From Actinomycetota bacterium (GTDB lineage Bacteria > Actinomycetota > Acidimicrobiia > Acidimicrobiales > Ilumatobacteraceae), in assembly GCA_017853375.1 (NCBI GenBank), contig JAFMJP010000005.1:1-39510 (forward strand): a stretch of DNA of 39,510 nucleotides, written 5' to 3'. Below the pieces are notes generated by a model that had not been told where the DNA came from, made no database searches, and was given only the letters and a program-made list of their open reading frames with translations. The translations under genes and the position numbers were made by a program. Position 1 is the stretch's first letter. Each line of letters begins with the position of its first letter. This document shows, in pieces, positions 24,782 through 33,301 of the stretch.

Positions 24782-25294
24782 TTACTTGCGTTCGGGTAGT
24801 GGTGCCGAGTAGTCGTCGCCACTGTCGAGCCCGAACGCAGTGTGCAGGGCCTGGACGGCCGTTTGCATCATCGCCGCCCTTACCACCACCGAGACCCGAA
24901 TGGTCGATGTGGAAATCATCTCGATGTTCACGCCGTTGTCGGCCAAGACTCGAAACATCTTGGCTGCTACTCCGGGACTTGTCTTCATGCCGGCACCAAC
25001 CAGCGAGACCTTGGCAATGTCATCATCATGGTTGACTCCACCTGCCTTGAGGTCGCGTGCGATGCGCGACACGATTGGTTCTGCCGTTGCCACGTCGGCT
25101 TTCGGCACGGTGAACGAAATATCGGTGGAGCCGGACGTCGACGTGTTCTGCACGATCATGTCCACGTTCACGTTCGCCAGGGCGAGTGCTTCGAAGATGT
25201 CCGCCGAAACACCGGGACGATCCGGTACGGCGAGCACGGTGATTTTCGATTCGCTTGCATCCTGAACGACTCCAGAGATGACTGGTTCTTCCAT
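24782..25294 (-). CDS. lysC: Predicted internal start: aspartokinase beta subunit
   Basis: An in-frame ATG at 25294 gives a 170-aa product covering both ACT domains, beginning [10 protein letters not shown]. Just upstream is a strong Shine-Dalgarno AAAGGA, 8 nt from the ATG. This is rare in a window where most starts lack one. Corynebacterium and Bacillus lysC genes produce a beta subunit from the same place (the Corynebacterium beta also starts MEE...). This is therefore very likely a second translation product forming an alpha2beta2 enzyme. Confidence 0.65.
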   Translation of the reverse strand: MEEPVISGVVQDASESKITVLAVPDRPGVSADIFEALALANVNVDMIVQNTSTSGSTDISFTVPKADVATAEPIVSRIARDLKAGGVNHDDDIAKVSLVGAGMKTSPGVAAKMFRVLADNGVNIEMISTSTIRVSVVVRAAMMQTAVQALHTAFGLDSGDDYSAPLPERK

Positions 25295-26044
25295 GTTCTT
25301 CATCCTTTCGTGATGACGACCTACCACCCATGTACCTTCTTCCCACGTGAAGCTCGATCGCACATGAATTGGTACATCGTGATTGCGGGCGAATTCCACC
25401 GAACGCAGGGCGAGCACTTTGCTACCGGCTCCTGCCATCTCCAGCATTTCGTCGAACTGCAACACCGGTACCTTGCGCGCCTGCGGCACGACTCGCGGAT
25501 CAGCCGTGAACACACCCGTGACATCGGTGTAAATCTCGCAGGAGTCCGCCTCGAGCGCCGCAGCAAGTGCCACTGCCGTGGTGTCGCTACCGCCACGTCC
25601 CAGCGTCGTGATTTCCTTTGCCGTGCTGATCCCCTGGAAACCTGCCACCACCGCAACCTTGTTGTCCGCAAGTGCTGCACGCACTCGGTCACCCTTCACT
25701 TCAAGAATCTTGGCCTTCGTATGCACGGTGTCGGTGATGATGCCCACCTGGGAACCCGTGAAACTCACGGCGTCAACGCCGGCATCGTGGAGTGCCATGC
25801 ACAACAGGGCCATGCTGATGCGCTCCCCCGTGGTGAGCAACATGTCCATCTCGCGACTCGGCGGATTGGCCGAAACCTGATGCGCCAACTGCAGGAGGTT
25901 GTCCGTGGCCTTGCCCATCGCCGACACCACCACCACCAACTGATGTCCATTGGCTCGTGTGGCGGCTATGTGGCGGGCCACGTTGCGCATTCGTTCCGGG
26001 TCGGCAACCGACGTTCCCCCGTACTTCTGCACGATGAGCGCCAT
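24782..26044 (-). CDS. lysC: Aspartokinase
   Basis: 420 aa. It phosphorylates aspartate in the first step of the lysine, threonine and methionine pathway. The amino-acid-kinase domain opens with [11 protein letters not shown] (5-15) and includes [19 protein letters not shown] and [16 protein letters not shown]. Two ACT domains (about 265-340 and 345-410) provide feedback control. The length is that of the Lys+Thr-regulated type with an alpha/beta arrangement. An internal start inside the gene is supported separately. TAGCGT (26054-26059) ends 9 nt before the ATG. The methyltransferase and asd follow. Confidence 0.96.
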   Translation of the reverse strand: MALIVQKYGGTSVADPERMRNVARHIAATRANGHQLVVVVSAMGKATDNLLQLAHQVSANPPSREMDMLLTTGERISMALLCMALHDAGVDAVSFTGSQVGIITDTVHTKAKILEVKGDRVRAALADNKVAVVAGFQGISTAKEITTLGRGGSDTTAVALAAALEADSCEIYTDVTGVFTADPRVVPQARKVPVLQFDEMLEMAGAGSKVLALRSVEFARNHDVPIHVRSSFTWEEGTWVVGRHHERMKNMEEPVISGVVQDASESKITVLAVPDRPGVSADIFEALALANVNVDMIVQNTSTSGSTDISFTVPKADVATAEPIVSRIARDLKAGGVNHDDDIAKVSLVGAGMKTSPGVAAKMFRVLADNGVNIEMISTSTIRVSVVVRAAMMQTAVQALHTAFGLDSGDDYSAPLPERK

Positions 26045-26097
26045 GACAAAACAACGCTATCCGCAGACGATATGCGGGTAGGTAGCATTTCACACTC
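26045..26097. promoter_or_regulatory. Divergent leaderless promoters lysC / cyclophilin
   Basis: A 53-bp gap. The minus-strand TAGCGT (26054-26059) is 9 nt from the lysC ATG. The plus-strand TAGCAT (26083-26088) is 9 nt from the GTG at 26098. No T-box, L-box or other leader can fit, so lysC is not controlled by a lysine riboswitch here. Confidence 0.5.
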
Positions 26098-26937
26098 GTG
26101 GGAACTTCAAAGCGTGAACGACAGAAGAAGAACCGTGATGCTCGTCGCGAGCAGATGACACGACGACATCAGCAGGGAAAGGCGCGCAAGCGCGGTGCTC
26201 AGGTTGGCGTCATCGTCCTCGTGGTGGTGGCGCTGGTGGGCTTCGTGTTCGTCACCGGTAACAACCCCGACACCGAGGTCGTGGAGACCGAGACGGATTC
26301 AACCCAAGAAACGGTCGATACCACTCAGGACACCGTTGCCTCCGAGGTGAGCGGTCCATTCGAATACGGCACCGGTGAATGCCCGCCAACCGATGGCAGC
26401 GCGGAACAGCGCCGCGAGTTCGCCGACGCTGCCCAGCTCTGCATCGATCCGGCCAAGACCTATACCGCCACGTTCGATACCACGCAAGGTTCGTTCACGG
26501 TGCGACTGTTCTCCGATCGGGCACCTGGCACGGTGAACAACTTCGTGTCACTCGCGCGTTGGAAGTATTTCGACGGCACCCAGTGCCACCGTGTGATCGA
26601 AGATTTCGTCGTGCAATGCGGTGACCCGACTGCGAACGGTACGGGTGGCCCGGGCTATTCCTTCGCCGACGAACTTCCGCAAGCTGGCGAGTACAAGATT
26701 GGTTCGCTTGCCATGGCCAACTCCGGCCCCAATACCAACGGCAGCCAGTTCTTCATCATCACCGGCGACAACGGTGCTTCGTTGCCACCTAGCTACTCGT
26801 TGTTCGGAGAAGTTGTCGAAGGCCTCGATACTGCGGTGCAGGCCATGGGTGCGCTCTTCAATCCAGATCCGGCGGCCAACGGCGTGCCACCGGCTGCAGA
26901 AATCGTGCTGAAGAGCGTCACCATCAACGAGTCGTAA
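26098..26937 (+). CDS. Membrane-anchored cyclophilin-type peptidyl-prolyl isomerase
   Basis: 279 aa, GTG start. A very basic cytoplasmic N terminus (1-34) is followed by one TM helix (about 36-53) and an acidic Thr/Glu/Asp-rich linker (58-85). An extracytoplasmic cyclophilin domain (about 115-279) follows. Core residues are recognisable: APGTVNNFVSLARWKYFDGTQCHR, GDPTANGTGGPGYSFADEL, the LAMANSGPNTNGSQFFI active-site strand and PSYSLFGEV. It probably helps protein folding outside the membrane. The stop lies inside the convergent phosphatase gene (14-nt overlap). Confidence 0.92.
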   Translation: MGTSKRERQKKNRDARREQMTRRHQQGKARKRGAQVGVIVLVVVALVGFVFVTGNNPDTEVVETETDSTQETVDTTQDTVASEVSGPFEYGTGECPPTDGSAEQRREFADAAQLCIDPAKTYTATFDTTQGSFTVRLFSDRAPGTVNNFVSLARWKYFDGTQCHRVIEDFVVQCGDPTANGTGGPGYSFADELPQAGEYKIGSLAMANSGPNTNGSQFFIITGDNGASLPPSYSLFGEVVEGLDTAVQAMGALFNPDPAANGVPPAAEIVLKSVTINES

Positions 26938-27703
26938 GCGCATCGGTAAGGGCGCGAGCTGCGTCGTCGCTCACTCCGATTTCACGAACATAGTTGAGTA
27001 TCGAGCCGTGACGGCCGACGATGTCGTTCAGGATGACCGCCATCGCACGCGGATCTGCAGCCGTGAATCGTGGTGGCATTTTGTCGTAGAGATTCGCGAG
27101 CTCGGGTTGATGTTGACGGGCCCACGCACGCAGTCGCTTCGTTGCAGCTTGTGTCAGTCCGTAGTCGGCTGCGATGATCGCCTCATTCACGCCAAGGACG
27201 CCCAACACGAGCGCCGCCAGAATGCCCGTTCGGTCCTTTCCCGCAGCACAGTGAAACACCGCGGGCAAGACCGACTGCTGCGATAGCAAGTTGATGGCGT
27301 CGGCAAAGCGCGGTGCGGCCTCTTCCAACATCTCCCGGTAGGCCCAGACCAAGAAGTCGACTGCGTCATCGAACTCGGGGGTTTGCGTTTCACCCCACGT
27401 GGCATCGATGATCGGCAGATGGTGGTACGCCACCGCGTGATCTTTGACGGGAAACGTTCCACGTTCGCTCACCTCGTTGCTGGTACGCAGATCAACCACC
27501 GTTCGAACCCCGAGGTTCGTCACGATTCGCGCATCCTCGGGTGTCAGTCGATACAAACCATCGGCACGAAACAGCGTCCGCCATCGGGTGTGGCGTCCAT
27601 CCGCAGTTGGATAGCCACCCAAGTCGCGGAAGTTGTGCACTGCAAAGAGGGGCACCACGCGGCGATCATCACCGATCAACGCGCCCACATCGAACATTGA
27701 CAT
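26924..27703 (-). CDS. Tyrosine/serine phosphatase, MptpB-like
   Basis: 259 aa. The P-loop signature HCAAGKDRTG (151-160, catalytic C152, R158) is the HCxxGKDRxG form of the MptpB/IphP family, which accepts phosphotyrosine, phosphoserine and phosphoinositides. NFRDLGGYPT (24-33) is the family's N-terminal motif, and TVVDLRT (68-74) is the general strand. No signal peptide is present. The start ATG has TACCGT (27713-27718) ending 9 nt upstream. It is oriented convergent with the cyclophilin and divergent from the hydroxyacyl-CoA dehydrogenase. The physiological target is unknown. Confidence 0.9.
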   Translation of the reverse strand: MSMFDVGALIGDDRRVVPLFAVHNFRDLGGYPTADGRHTRWRTLFRADGLYRLTPEDARIVTNLGVRTVVDLRTSNEVSERGTFPVKDHAVAYHHLPIIDATWGETQTPEFDDAVDFLVWAYREMLEEAAPRFADAINLLSQQSVLPAVFHCAAGKDRTGILAALVLGVLGVNEAIIAADYGLTQAATKRLRAWARQHQPELANLYDKMPPRFTAADPRAMAVILNDIVGRHGSILNYVREIGVSDDAARALTDALTTR

Positions 27704-27757
27704 CGCTCACTTACGGTAACCACTGCAAGGCCCGTCAACCAGAGCGGTAGATGTCCA
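27704..27757. promoter_or_regulatory. Divergent promoter region, phosphatase / hydroxyacyl-CoA dehydrogenase
   Basis: A 54-bp gap. TACCGT (27713-27718, minus) serves the phosphatase at the usual 9-nt distance. On the plus strand only a poor TAGATG lies near the ATG, so the dehydrogenase promoter is not clear. Confidence 0.4.
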
Positions 27758-28672
27758 ATGAGTGAACCATCTCACAATTCTGCGAACTGGGGCCGAAACA
27801 GTACGCTCGGCTTCGTGGCGGATGGCACGACATCATCGATTGGCATCGTTGGCTCGGGAATCATGGCAGCTGGCATCGCGGAGGTTGCGGCACGCGGTGG
27901 TGTCCGGGCCACCATTCGGGCACGTAGTGAAGCATCTGTGGCGTCAGCGCTCACGCAAATATCGGGAGGTCTCGCTCGACAGGTAGAGAAGGGCAAACTC
28001 GAAGCTTCGGAACGAGAACGAATTCTTGCCAACATCTCGACCACGACGGACCTCGCCGGGTTGGCCGATTGCGACATCATCATCGAGTCGGTGGTTGAGG
28101 ACCTTGACACCAAGCAGTCCTTGTTTCGCGAACTCGATGTCATCGCCAAGCCGACAGCGATCCTCGCCACCAACACGAGCACGCTGGCAGTGGTGGAGAT
28201 GGCCAAGGTCACCAAACGACCCGAACAGGTCTGTGGCATCCATTTTTTCAACCCAGCTGCCGTACTCCCGCTCGTGGAGATTGTGCGACCAATCACTGCC
28301 AGTGACGACACCATCGCACGCGCTGCGGCATTCGTAGCTGCAATCGGCAAAGAGGGCGTACACGTGCTGGATCGTGCAGGCTTCATCGTGAATGCACTGC
28401 TCTTCCCCTACTTGAACAATGCAATTCGAATGTTGGAAGACGGCACCGCGTCGATGGAAGACATCGATACCGCAATGAAGGGTGGCTGCAATTTCCCCAT
28501 GGGTCCGTTTGCATTGCTCGATCTCGTTGGACTCGATACGTCACTCTCCATCCTCGAAACCTTGCATGGCTCATTCGGTGACGACAACTTCTCGCCACGT
28601 CCACGCCTGCGCGAGCTGGTTGCACAGGGTCGTCTCGGTCGAAAAACCAAGGCTGGTTTCTACGTCTACTAG
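27758..28672 (+). CDS. 3-hydroxyacyl-CoA (3-hydroxybutyryl-CoA) dehydrogenase
   Basis: 304 aa. It oxidises or reduces the C3 hydroxyl of acyl-CoA with NAD(P). The nucleotide-binding loop is IGIVGSGIMAAG (28-39), with a preceding 25-residue N-terminal extension. The catalytic His is in GIHFFNPAAVLPLVEIV, and the Glu lies in the same block. The C-terminal domain has GFIVNALLFPYLNNAIRML and MKGGCNFPMGPFALLDLVGLD. Length is close to the 280-300 aa of FadB2/Hbd proteins. With meaA 0.7 kb downstream it may feed crotonyl-CoA or C4 metabolism, but that link is inferred. Confidence 0.92.
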   Translation: MSEPSHNSANWGRNSTLGFVADGTTSSIGIVGSGIMAAGIAEVAARGGVRATIRARSEASVASALTQISGGLARQVEKGKLEASERERILANISTTTDLAGLADCDIIIESVVEDLDTKQSLFRELDVIAKPTAILATNTSTLAVVEMAKVTKRPEQVCGIHFFNPAAVLPLVEIVRPITASDDTIARAAAFVAAIGKEGVHVLDRAGFIVNALLFPYLNNAIRMLEDGTASMEDIDTAMKGGCNFPMGPFALLDLVGLDTSLSILETLHGSFGDDNFSPRPRLRELVAQGRLGRKTKAGFYVY

Positions 28673-28709
28673 GACCGGCCCCCACGAGTCGCGTTGGGGA
28701 GACCTCGCA

Positions 28710-29393
28710 CTGTTACGCGCCACGAGTGGCTGGGACCGTTCGCCACAACCCGTCGGTGACTGCGAGTACGAATGGCCCGATGTTTCCTCGTGGCCGGTGG
28801 ATGATGATCTGATCGGTCAGGGCGCCGATCTCAATGCGTCCACCGTCATCGACGGATATCGACACGGCTTGTTTGCGATGGAACGAAACGGTGGAGACCC
28901 CGTGCTGTTCTGGTGGTCACCAGCCGAACGATGCGTGATTCCACTCGACGGTCTGCGGGTAACGCGTTCCATGCGCCGAAGCGCGCGCCAGTACCACATC
29001 CGAATCAATACGAACTTCGAACGCGTGATGCTCGGCTGTGCATCACGAGGTAGTGACGACAAGGTATGGATTACTCCCCGATTCATCGACCAGTATTGCG
29101 ACCTCCACGAACGTGGCTGGGCCCACAGCGTGGAAACCTACAACGAGGACGGTGTGCTGGTCGGCGGTCTCTATGGCGTACGTATCAAGAAATTTTTCGC
29201 GGGTGAGTCCATGTTCCACATGTCGCGTGATGCATCGAAAGTTGCACTCATGGCACTGGTCGACATCATGCGTTCGGCGAAGATGACCCTGCTCGATGCA
29301 CAGTGGCACACTCCCCACCTGTCCAGCCTCGGCGCAATCGTGGTGCCACGCGCCGACTACCTTGCACGACTCCGCACGGCCACAACGCCTTAG
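28710..29393 (+). CDS. aat: Leucyl/phenylalanyl-tRNA-protein transferase
   Basis: Adds Leu or Phe from aminoacyl-tRNA to N-terminal Arg/Lys of proteins, making Clp-targeted N-degrons. Family blocks are DDDLIGQGADL, YRHGLFAM, LFWWSPAERCVI, WITPRFIDQYCDLHERGWAHSVE and LVGGLYGV, then FAGESMFH and the LLDAQWHTPHLSSLGA end. The first standard start (GTG 28797) would cut into the conserved N-terminal block and has no ribosome site. CTG at 28710 is preceded by GGGGAG with 8-nt spacing and gives 227 aa, the usual size. I chose it. The frame upstream overlaps the dehydrogenase and is shadow. Confidence 0.85.
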   Translation: MLRATSGWDRSPQPVGDCEYEWPDVSSWPVDDDLIGQGADLNASTVIDGYRHGLFAMERNGGDPVLFWWSPAERCVIPLDGLRVTRSMRRSARQYHIRINTNFERVMLGCASRGSDDKVWITPRFIDQYCDLHERGWAHSVETYNEDGVLVGGLYGVRIKKFFAGESMFHMSRDASKVALMALVDIMRSAKMTLLDAQWHTPHLSSLGAIVVPRADYLARLRTATTP

Positions 29394-29403
29394 CCTTGTC
29401 ACT

Positions 29404-31377
29404 GTGACCGATCAGCGTCCGCGCGCACAACGCGACGAGCCGTGGTTGATGAGAACTTACTCGGGGCACTCGTCCGCCGAGGCGTCCAACCAGCTGTACC
29501 GCACCAACCTGGCAAAGGGTCAAACCGGCTTGTCGATCGCCTTCGACCTCCCCACACAAACCGGATACGACCCCGATCACGTCCTGGCCCGTGGCGAAGT
29601 CGGCAAAGTTGGTGTTCCGGTTGCCCATCTGGGTCACATGCGCGCCCTGATGCGCGACATTCCGCCGGGGACCATGAACACCTCGATGACCATCAATTCG
29701 ACGGCTGCCTGGCTGCTTGCGTTGTATGTGGCAAACGCAGAGGAACAGGGGGTCGCCAGCACCGACCTGCGTGGCACCACACAGAACGACGTGTTGAAGG
29801 AGTACCTGTCTCGCGGAACGTTCATCTTCCCGCCTCTGGCGTCACGACGCATCATCGTCGACATGATTGCGTGGGCAAACACCCATGCACCGAAGTGGAA
29901 CCCCATGAACGTGTGCTCCTACCACTTGCAGGAAGTTGGAGCAACGCCGGTCCAAGAAATTGCATTCGCTTTTGCCAACGCCATCGACGTGTTGGACGCA
30001 GTTCGCGCCAGTGGCAAAGTGGACGACGATGCATTCCCGGGCGTGTTCGCTTCAATGTCGTTCTTCGTGAACGCTGGAATTCGTTTCGTCGAAGAGACAT
30101 GCAAGATGCGCGCGATGACCAAGATGTGGGAAACAATCGGTCGAGACCGGTACGGCATCACCGACGAACGCGCACTTCGTTTTCGCTATGGCGTACAAGT
30201 GAATTCACTCGGCCTCACGGAAGCTCAACCCGAAAACAACGTCCAGCGCATCATGTTGGAAATGCTTGCAGTCACATTGTCCAAGCGTGCCCGTGCACGA
30301 AGTGTGCAACTTCCGGCATGGAACGAAGCGCTCGGGTTGCCGCGCCCTTGGGACCAACAGTGGTCACTGCGGATGCAACAAGTATTGGCGTTCGAGACGG
30401 ATCTGCTTGAGTACGGTGACATTCTCGACGGTTCACATGTGGTGGAGGGCCTCACCGCCGAGCTGGTGGACGCGGCTACGGCAGAGTTGCGGGAAATCGA
30501 GTCGCTCGGTGGAGCGTACGCAACTGTCGATGAACTCAAACGTCGTCTTGTTTCCTCCATGGCCGACCGCACGCGACGAATCGAAAGTGGTGAACAAATG
30601 GTGATCGGCGTCAATGCCTATACCGAAACCACCGCGTCACCATTGGGTGGCAACGACAACATTCTCCGGGTCGACCCAATGGTCGAAGCTGCACATGTCG
30701 ACGACGTGCAGCGTTGGCGCAACCAGCGGGATTCGAAGGCGGTGGCCGACGCACTACGTGATCTTCGAGCAGCAGCCGAGGGCACTCGAAACATCATGGA
30801 GCCGTCGATTGCCCTTGCTCGGGCCGGTGGCACCACCGGTGAGTGGGCTGGCACGCTGCGCGAAGTGTTCGGTGAGTATCGCGCCCCCACCGGTGTCGGT
30901 GGCGTCGCCGCACCGCGTGGCAGCGAACTTCAGGCAGTTGCGCGACGTTCCAGTGCCCTCCCCGATGGGCCACCGCGGCTGTTGGTCGCCAAACCCGGTC
31001 TGGATGGACACTCCAGCGGCGCCGAACAAATCGCCATCGCGGCCCGCGATGCAGGAATGGAAGTGGTGTACGGCGGTATTCGATTGACACCTCGACAGAT
31101 TGCGGAGTCTGCTCGGGACGAAGACCCTGACGTCATCGGACTCTCGATTCTCTCTGGCTCACACCAAGCTCTCGTGCCGGATGTACTACGGGAGTTGGGC
31201 GCCGTCGGCGTCACTGCGCCCGTCATCGTTGGCGGAATCATCCCCGATGATGACCGTGTCGCGCTGCTTGCCGCTGGAGTAGCAGCCGTGTATACGCCGA
31301 AGGACTATGCGGTCGCACACATCATGTCCGACATCGTCGGCATCGTGGAACGCCGCCGCGCTTCACTCGAGAAGTAA
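29404..31377 (+). CDS. meaA: Ethylmalonyl-CoA mutase-type B12 enzyme (MeaA)
   Basis: 657 aa from GTG 29404. Coenzyme-B12-dependent acyl-CoA mutase in one chain: a TIM-barrel substrate domain (about 10-510: MRTYSGHSSAEASN, GLSIAFDLPTQTGYD, MNTSMTINSTAAWLLALY) and a C-terminal cobalamin-binding domain. The latter has the base-off signature D534-x-H536-x2-G539 in KPGLDGHSSG, with LSGSH later. Methylmalonyl-CoA mutase usually has a different YRPWTIRQYAG-like start. LMRTYSGHSS and the size match MeaA/Ecm, which converts ethylmalonyl-CoA to methylsuccinyl-CoA in acetate assimilation. TAGCCT (29391-29396) shares the aat stop codon and ends 7 nt before the GTG. Confidence 0.88.
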   Translation: MTDQRPRAQRDEPWLMRTYSGHSSAEASNQLYRTNLAKGQTGLSIAFDLPTQTGYDPDHVLARGEVGKVGVPVAHLGHMRALMRDIPPGTMNTSMTINSTAAWLLALYVANAEEQGVASTDLRGTTQNDVLKEYLSRGTFIFPPLASRRIIVDMIAWANTHAPKWNPMNVCSYHLQEVGATPVQEIAFAFANAIDVLDAVRASGKVDDDAFPGVFASMSFFVNAGIRFVEETCKMRAMTKMWETIGRDRYGITDERALRFRYGVQVNSLGLTEAQPENNVQRIMLEMLAVTLSKRARARSVQLPAWNEALGLPRPWDQQWSLRMQQVLAFETDLLEYGDILDGSHVVEGLTAELVDAATAELREIESLGGAYATVDELKRRLVSSMADRTRRIESGEQMVIGVNAYTETTASPLGGNDNILRVDPMVEAAHVDDVQRWRNQRDSKAVADALRDLRAAAEGTRNIMEPSIALARAGGTTGEWAGTLREVFGEYRAPTGVGGVAAPRGSELQAVARRSSALPDGPPRLLVAKPGLDGHSSGAEQIAIAARDAGMEVVYGGIRLTPRQIAESARDEDPDVIGLSILSGSHQALVPDVLRELGAVGVTAPVIVGGIIPDDDRVALLAAGVAAVYTPKDYAVAHIMSDIVGIVERRRASLEK

Positions 31378-31397
31378 GGTCTCCTCGCCAGGGCACG

Positions 31398-31415
31398 GCC
31401 GAAATCGTTCGGCTG
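31398..31415. terminator. Short hairpin between convergent meaA and LysM genes
   Basis: GGCCGAA pairs with TTCGGCT around ATCG (7 bp including one G-U pair) in the 50-bp convergent gap. There is no T tract. It is a weak candidate. Confidence 0.3.
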
Positions 31416-31427
31416 ACGACTGAACCC

Positions 31428-31790
31428 TTACGGCAGCATCGTGGTGGATGGTGCTACGGGCACGAATCCCGTCGCCGGTGGCATCACCAATTCGTCGCCC
31501 GCTTCGACACGGTCAGGGTTCGTAATGCCGTTCAGGTCCATGAGTGCCTGCATATCCACCTGAAAACTGGAGGCAATGGCAAACAATGTGTCGCCACGTT
31601 GCACCACATAGGTGATTGGTGGTTGATACACGGTGGTGGTCGTGGTTGAAGTGGTTGCCGCAATGGTGGTGGGTACGGATTCGACTCCACTGTCATTTCT
31701 TTGGGCGAAGAACAATGCAAGCCCACCCGAGATGAGCGTCACCGCCAGAAGCGTCCACTGCAGCCGGCCTCGAAGAAACATCGGATTCAT
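31428..31790 (-). CDS. LysM-domain membrane protein
   Basis: 120 aa. The start is MNPMFLRGR with a basic N terminus, then one TM helix (about 11-29), a Thr/Ser-rich linker (41-55) and a single LysM repeat (about 60-103: YVVQRGDTLFAIASSF, LNGITNPDRVEAGDELVMP). LysM binds peptidoglycan glycan chains, so this is likely a small wall-binding anchor. It is the last gene of the moaE-orf79-mreB-acyltransferase operon, and its ATG is one base after the acyltransferase stop. A wall-related role alongside mreB is sensible. Confidence 0.88.
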   Translation of the reverse strand: MNPMFLRGRLQWTLLAVTLISGGLALFFAQRNDSGVESVPTTIAATTSTTTTTVYQPPITYVVQRGDTLFAIASSFQVDMQALMDLNGITNPDRVEAGDELVMPPATGFVPVAPSTTMLP

Positions 31791-31791
31791 G

Positions 31792-32268
31792 CTAGGAGTT
31801 CGCGTCGACGCGTGACATCCGAGTGAGTCGAATTCGGTTGTATCTCGCCACGATGATGCACGGAAGATTCACCGCAACACCGAACACAAGGTTGATGATC
31901 ACCCACCACCCACGACTCCACGCCATGGTGAGTGGGATTACGGCAAGTAGCAGGAAGTGGACGCGCTCGGCCCGCAACGACTCGGCGGCAAATCGAGCAC
32001 GCCCCCCATCGAGAAATGACGGCAGGTGTCGCTTGCTCACACCCCCAAACCACGTGCCGGCTTCGGGTAGGCGGTCCTTCCAGCGCCGTACGCCGAGCCA
32101 ACGTTCATAGAGCAACCGACTCTCCCAAGGTCGTAGTCGTGTCAACATGCCCTCTTGGCGCAAACCCTGCCAGTCACGACGTGCATACGACCACCCGACT
32201 GCAGTTCCACACGCGAGCCACACCGCTGCGTTGAACACCGCAGACAACAAAGTGACGTCGCTCACCAC
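31792..32268 (-). CDS. Membrane protein resembling CrtO-type glycosyl-carotenoid acyltransferases
   Basis: 158 aa with three or four TM segments (about 8-28, 100-118, 121-145). The central motif YERWLGVRRWKDRLPEAG-x-WFGG (about 55-77) with SKRHLPSF, and the terminal NLPCIIVARYNRIRL, match the pattern of the glycosyl-4,4'-diaponeurosporenoate acyltransferase family. Many members occur outside staphyloxanthin pathways, where their acyl acceptor is unknown. No carotenoid gene lies nearby. The mreB/LysM context suggests an envelope lipid or glycan acceptor instead. That is inference. Confidence 0.65.
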   Translation of the reverse strand: MVSDVTLLSAVFNAAVWLACGTAVGWSYARRDWQGLRQEGMLTRLRPWESRLLYERWLGVRRWKDRLPEAGTWFGGVSKRHLPSFLDGGRARFAAESLRAERVHFLLLAVIPLTMAWSRGWWVIINLVFGVAVNLPCIIVARYNRIRLTRMSRVDANS

Positions 32269-32294
32269 AAACCCTTCGTCACTTCACGTCGCAC

Positions 32295-33299
32295 TCAGCG
32301 ACGAGCATCCATGAACATGCCGCGCAACGCCTGATAGTTCTCGATGCAGTGACCGGCACCGAGTACGACGGCCTCGAGTGGCTGTGGCGACAACTGCACG
32401 GGCACTTTGGTTTCGTACTGCAAACGTTCGGGAAGTCCGCGCAACAATGCGCCACCCCCCACAAGGTAGATGCCACGCATCAACAAGTCTTGAGCCAACT
32501 CCGGAGGTGTCACTGCCAGACATTCCTTGACCGAATCAATCATCTGCGTCACCACCTCATCGAGGGCTTCACGAATCTCGGCGGCAGTCAACACCACGGT
32601 TTTGGGCAGTCCGGTAACGAGATCGCGGCCCTTCACCTCTGCATCGCGGTCGGCAGCCGATGGTTGAGCACTACCAATCTGTTTCTTGATTTCTTCTGCC
32701 GTGCGTTCACCAATCGCCAAACCGTGTTCTTTGCGAACCCAACCTTGGATGGCCTCGTCCATGGTGAATCCACCGACCCGCTCGGCGCGAAGTGTGACGA
32801 TGCCACCGAGACTGATGACGGCAGTTTCCGTCGTGCCACCGCCGATGTCGACCACCATGTTGGCAATGGGCTCCTCGATCGGAAGATCGGCACCGATTGC
32901 AGCGGCCATCGGCTGTTCCAACAATTGCGCATCAGCAGCACCGGCACGACGAGTCGCTTCGGTAACGGCACGCCTCTCTACCTCGGTGATGGCTGACGGT
33001 ACGCAAATCAGCACCTTGGGGCGGGCAAACCTGGATACGCCGGCCCGCTTGAGGAGCAGACGAATCATCTGTTCGGTGGTTTCGAAGTCGGTGATGGCTC
33101 CGCCACGCAACGGTCGCACAGCCACGATGAAACTCGGGGTGCGGCCGATCATGTCCCATGCCTCGTGGCCGGTTGCCAGCACCTCATTGGTACGGCGGTT
33201 CTTGGCAATCACCGTCGGCTCATTCATGATGATGCCCTCGCCCTGCTTGTACACCAACGTGTTTGCGGTGCCGAGGTCGATCGCTAAGTCACGTGCCAT
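32295..33299 (-). CDS. mreB: Rod shape-determining actin homologue MreB
   Basis: 334 aa. MreB forms membrane-bound filaments that guide lateral peptidoglycan synthesis. The actin-fold phosphate-1 loop is DLGTANTLVY (7-16), phosphate-2 is VVDIGGGTTETAVISLGG, and the adenosine motif is LVGGGALLRGL near 277-287. It is complete and of standard length. Many actinobacteria grow from the pole and lack MreB or use it only in sporulation, so its presence suggests lateral growth or another use. mreC, mreD and rodA are not in the window. The 79-aa membrane protein ends 2 nt upstream. Confidence 0.95.
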   Translation of the reverse strand: MARDLAIDLGTANTLVYKQGEGIIMNEPTVIAKNRRTNEVLATGHEAWDMIGRTPSFIVAVRPLRGGAITDFETTEQMIRLLLKRAGVSRFARPKVLICVPSAITEVERRAVTEATRRAGAADAQLLEQPMAAAIGADLPIEEPIANMVVDIGGGTTETAVISLGGIVTLRAERVGGFTMDEAIQGWVRKEHGLAIGERTAEEIKKQIGSAQPSAADRDAEVKGRDLVTGLPKTVVLTAAEIREALDEVVTQMIDSVKECLAVTPPELAQDLLMRGIYLVGGGALLRGLPERLQYETKVPVQLSPQPLEAVVLGAGHCIENYQALRGMFMDARR

Positions 33300-33301
33300 G
33301 G

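Noticed and set aside
26045-26097. Lysine riboswitch before lysC
   Set aside because: The gap to the divergent cyclophilin gene is only 53 bp and holds two leaderless promoters. A 170-nt lysine aptamer cannot fit.
24842-26158. 438-aa plus-strand open frame antisense to lysC
   Set aside because: His/Arg-rich composition with no domain. The minus-strand frame encodes a complete aspartokinase. It is a shadow frame.
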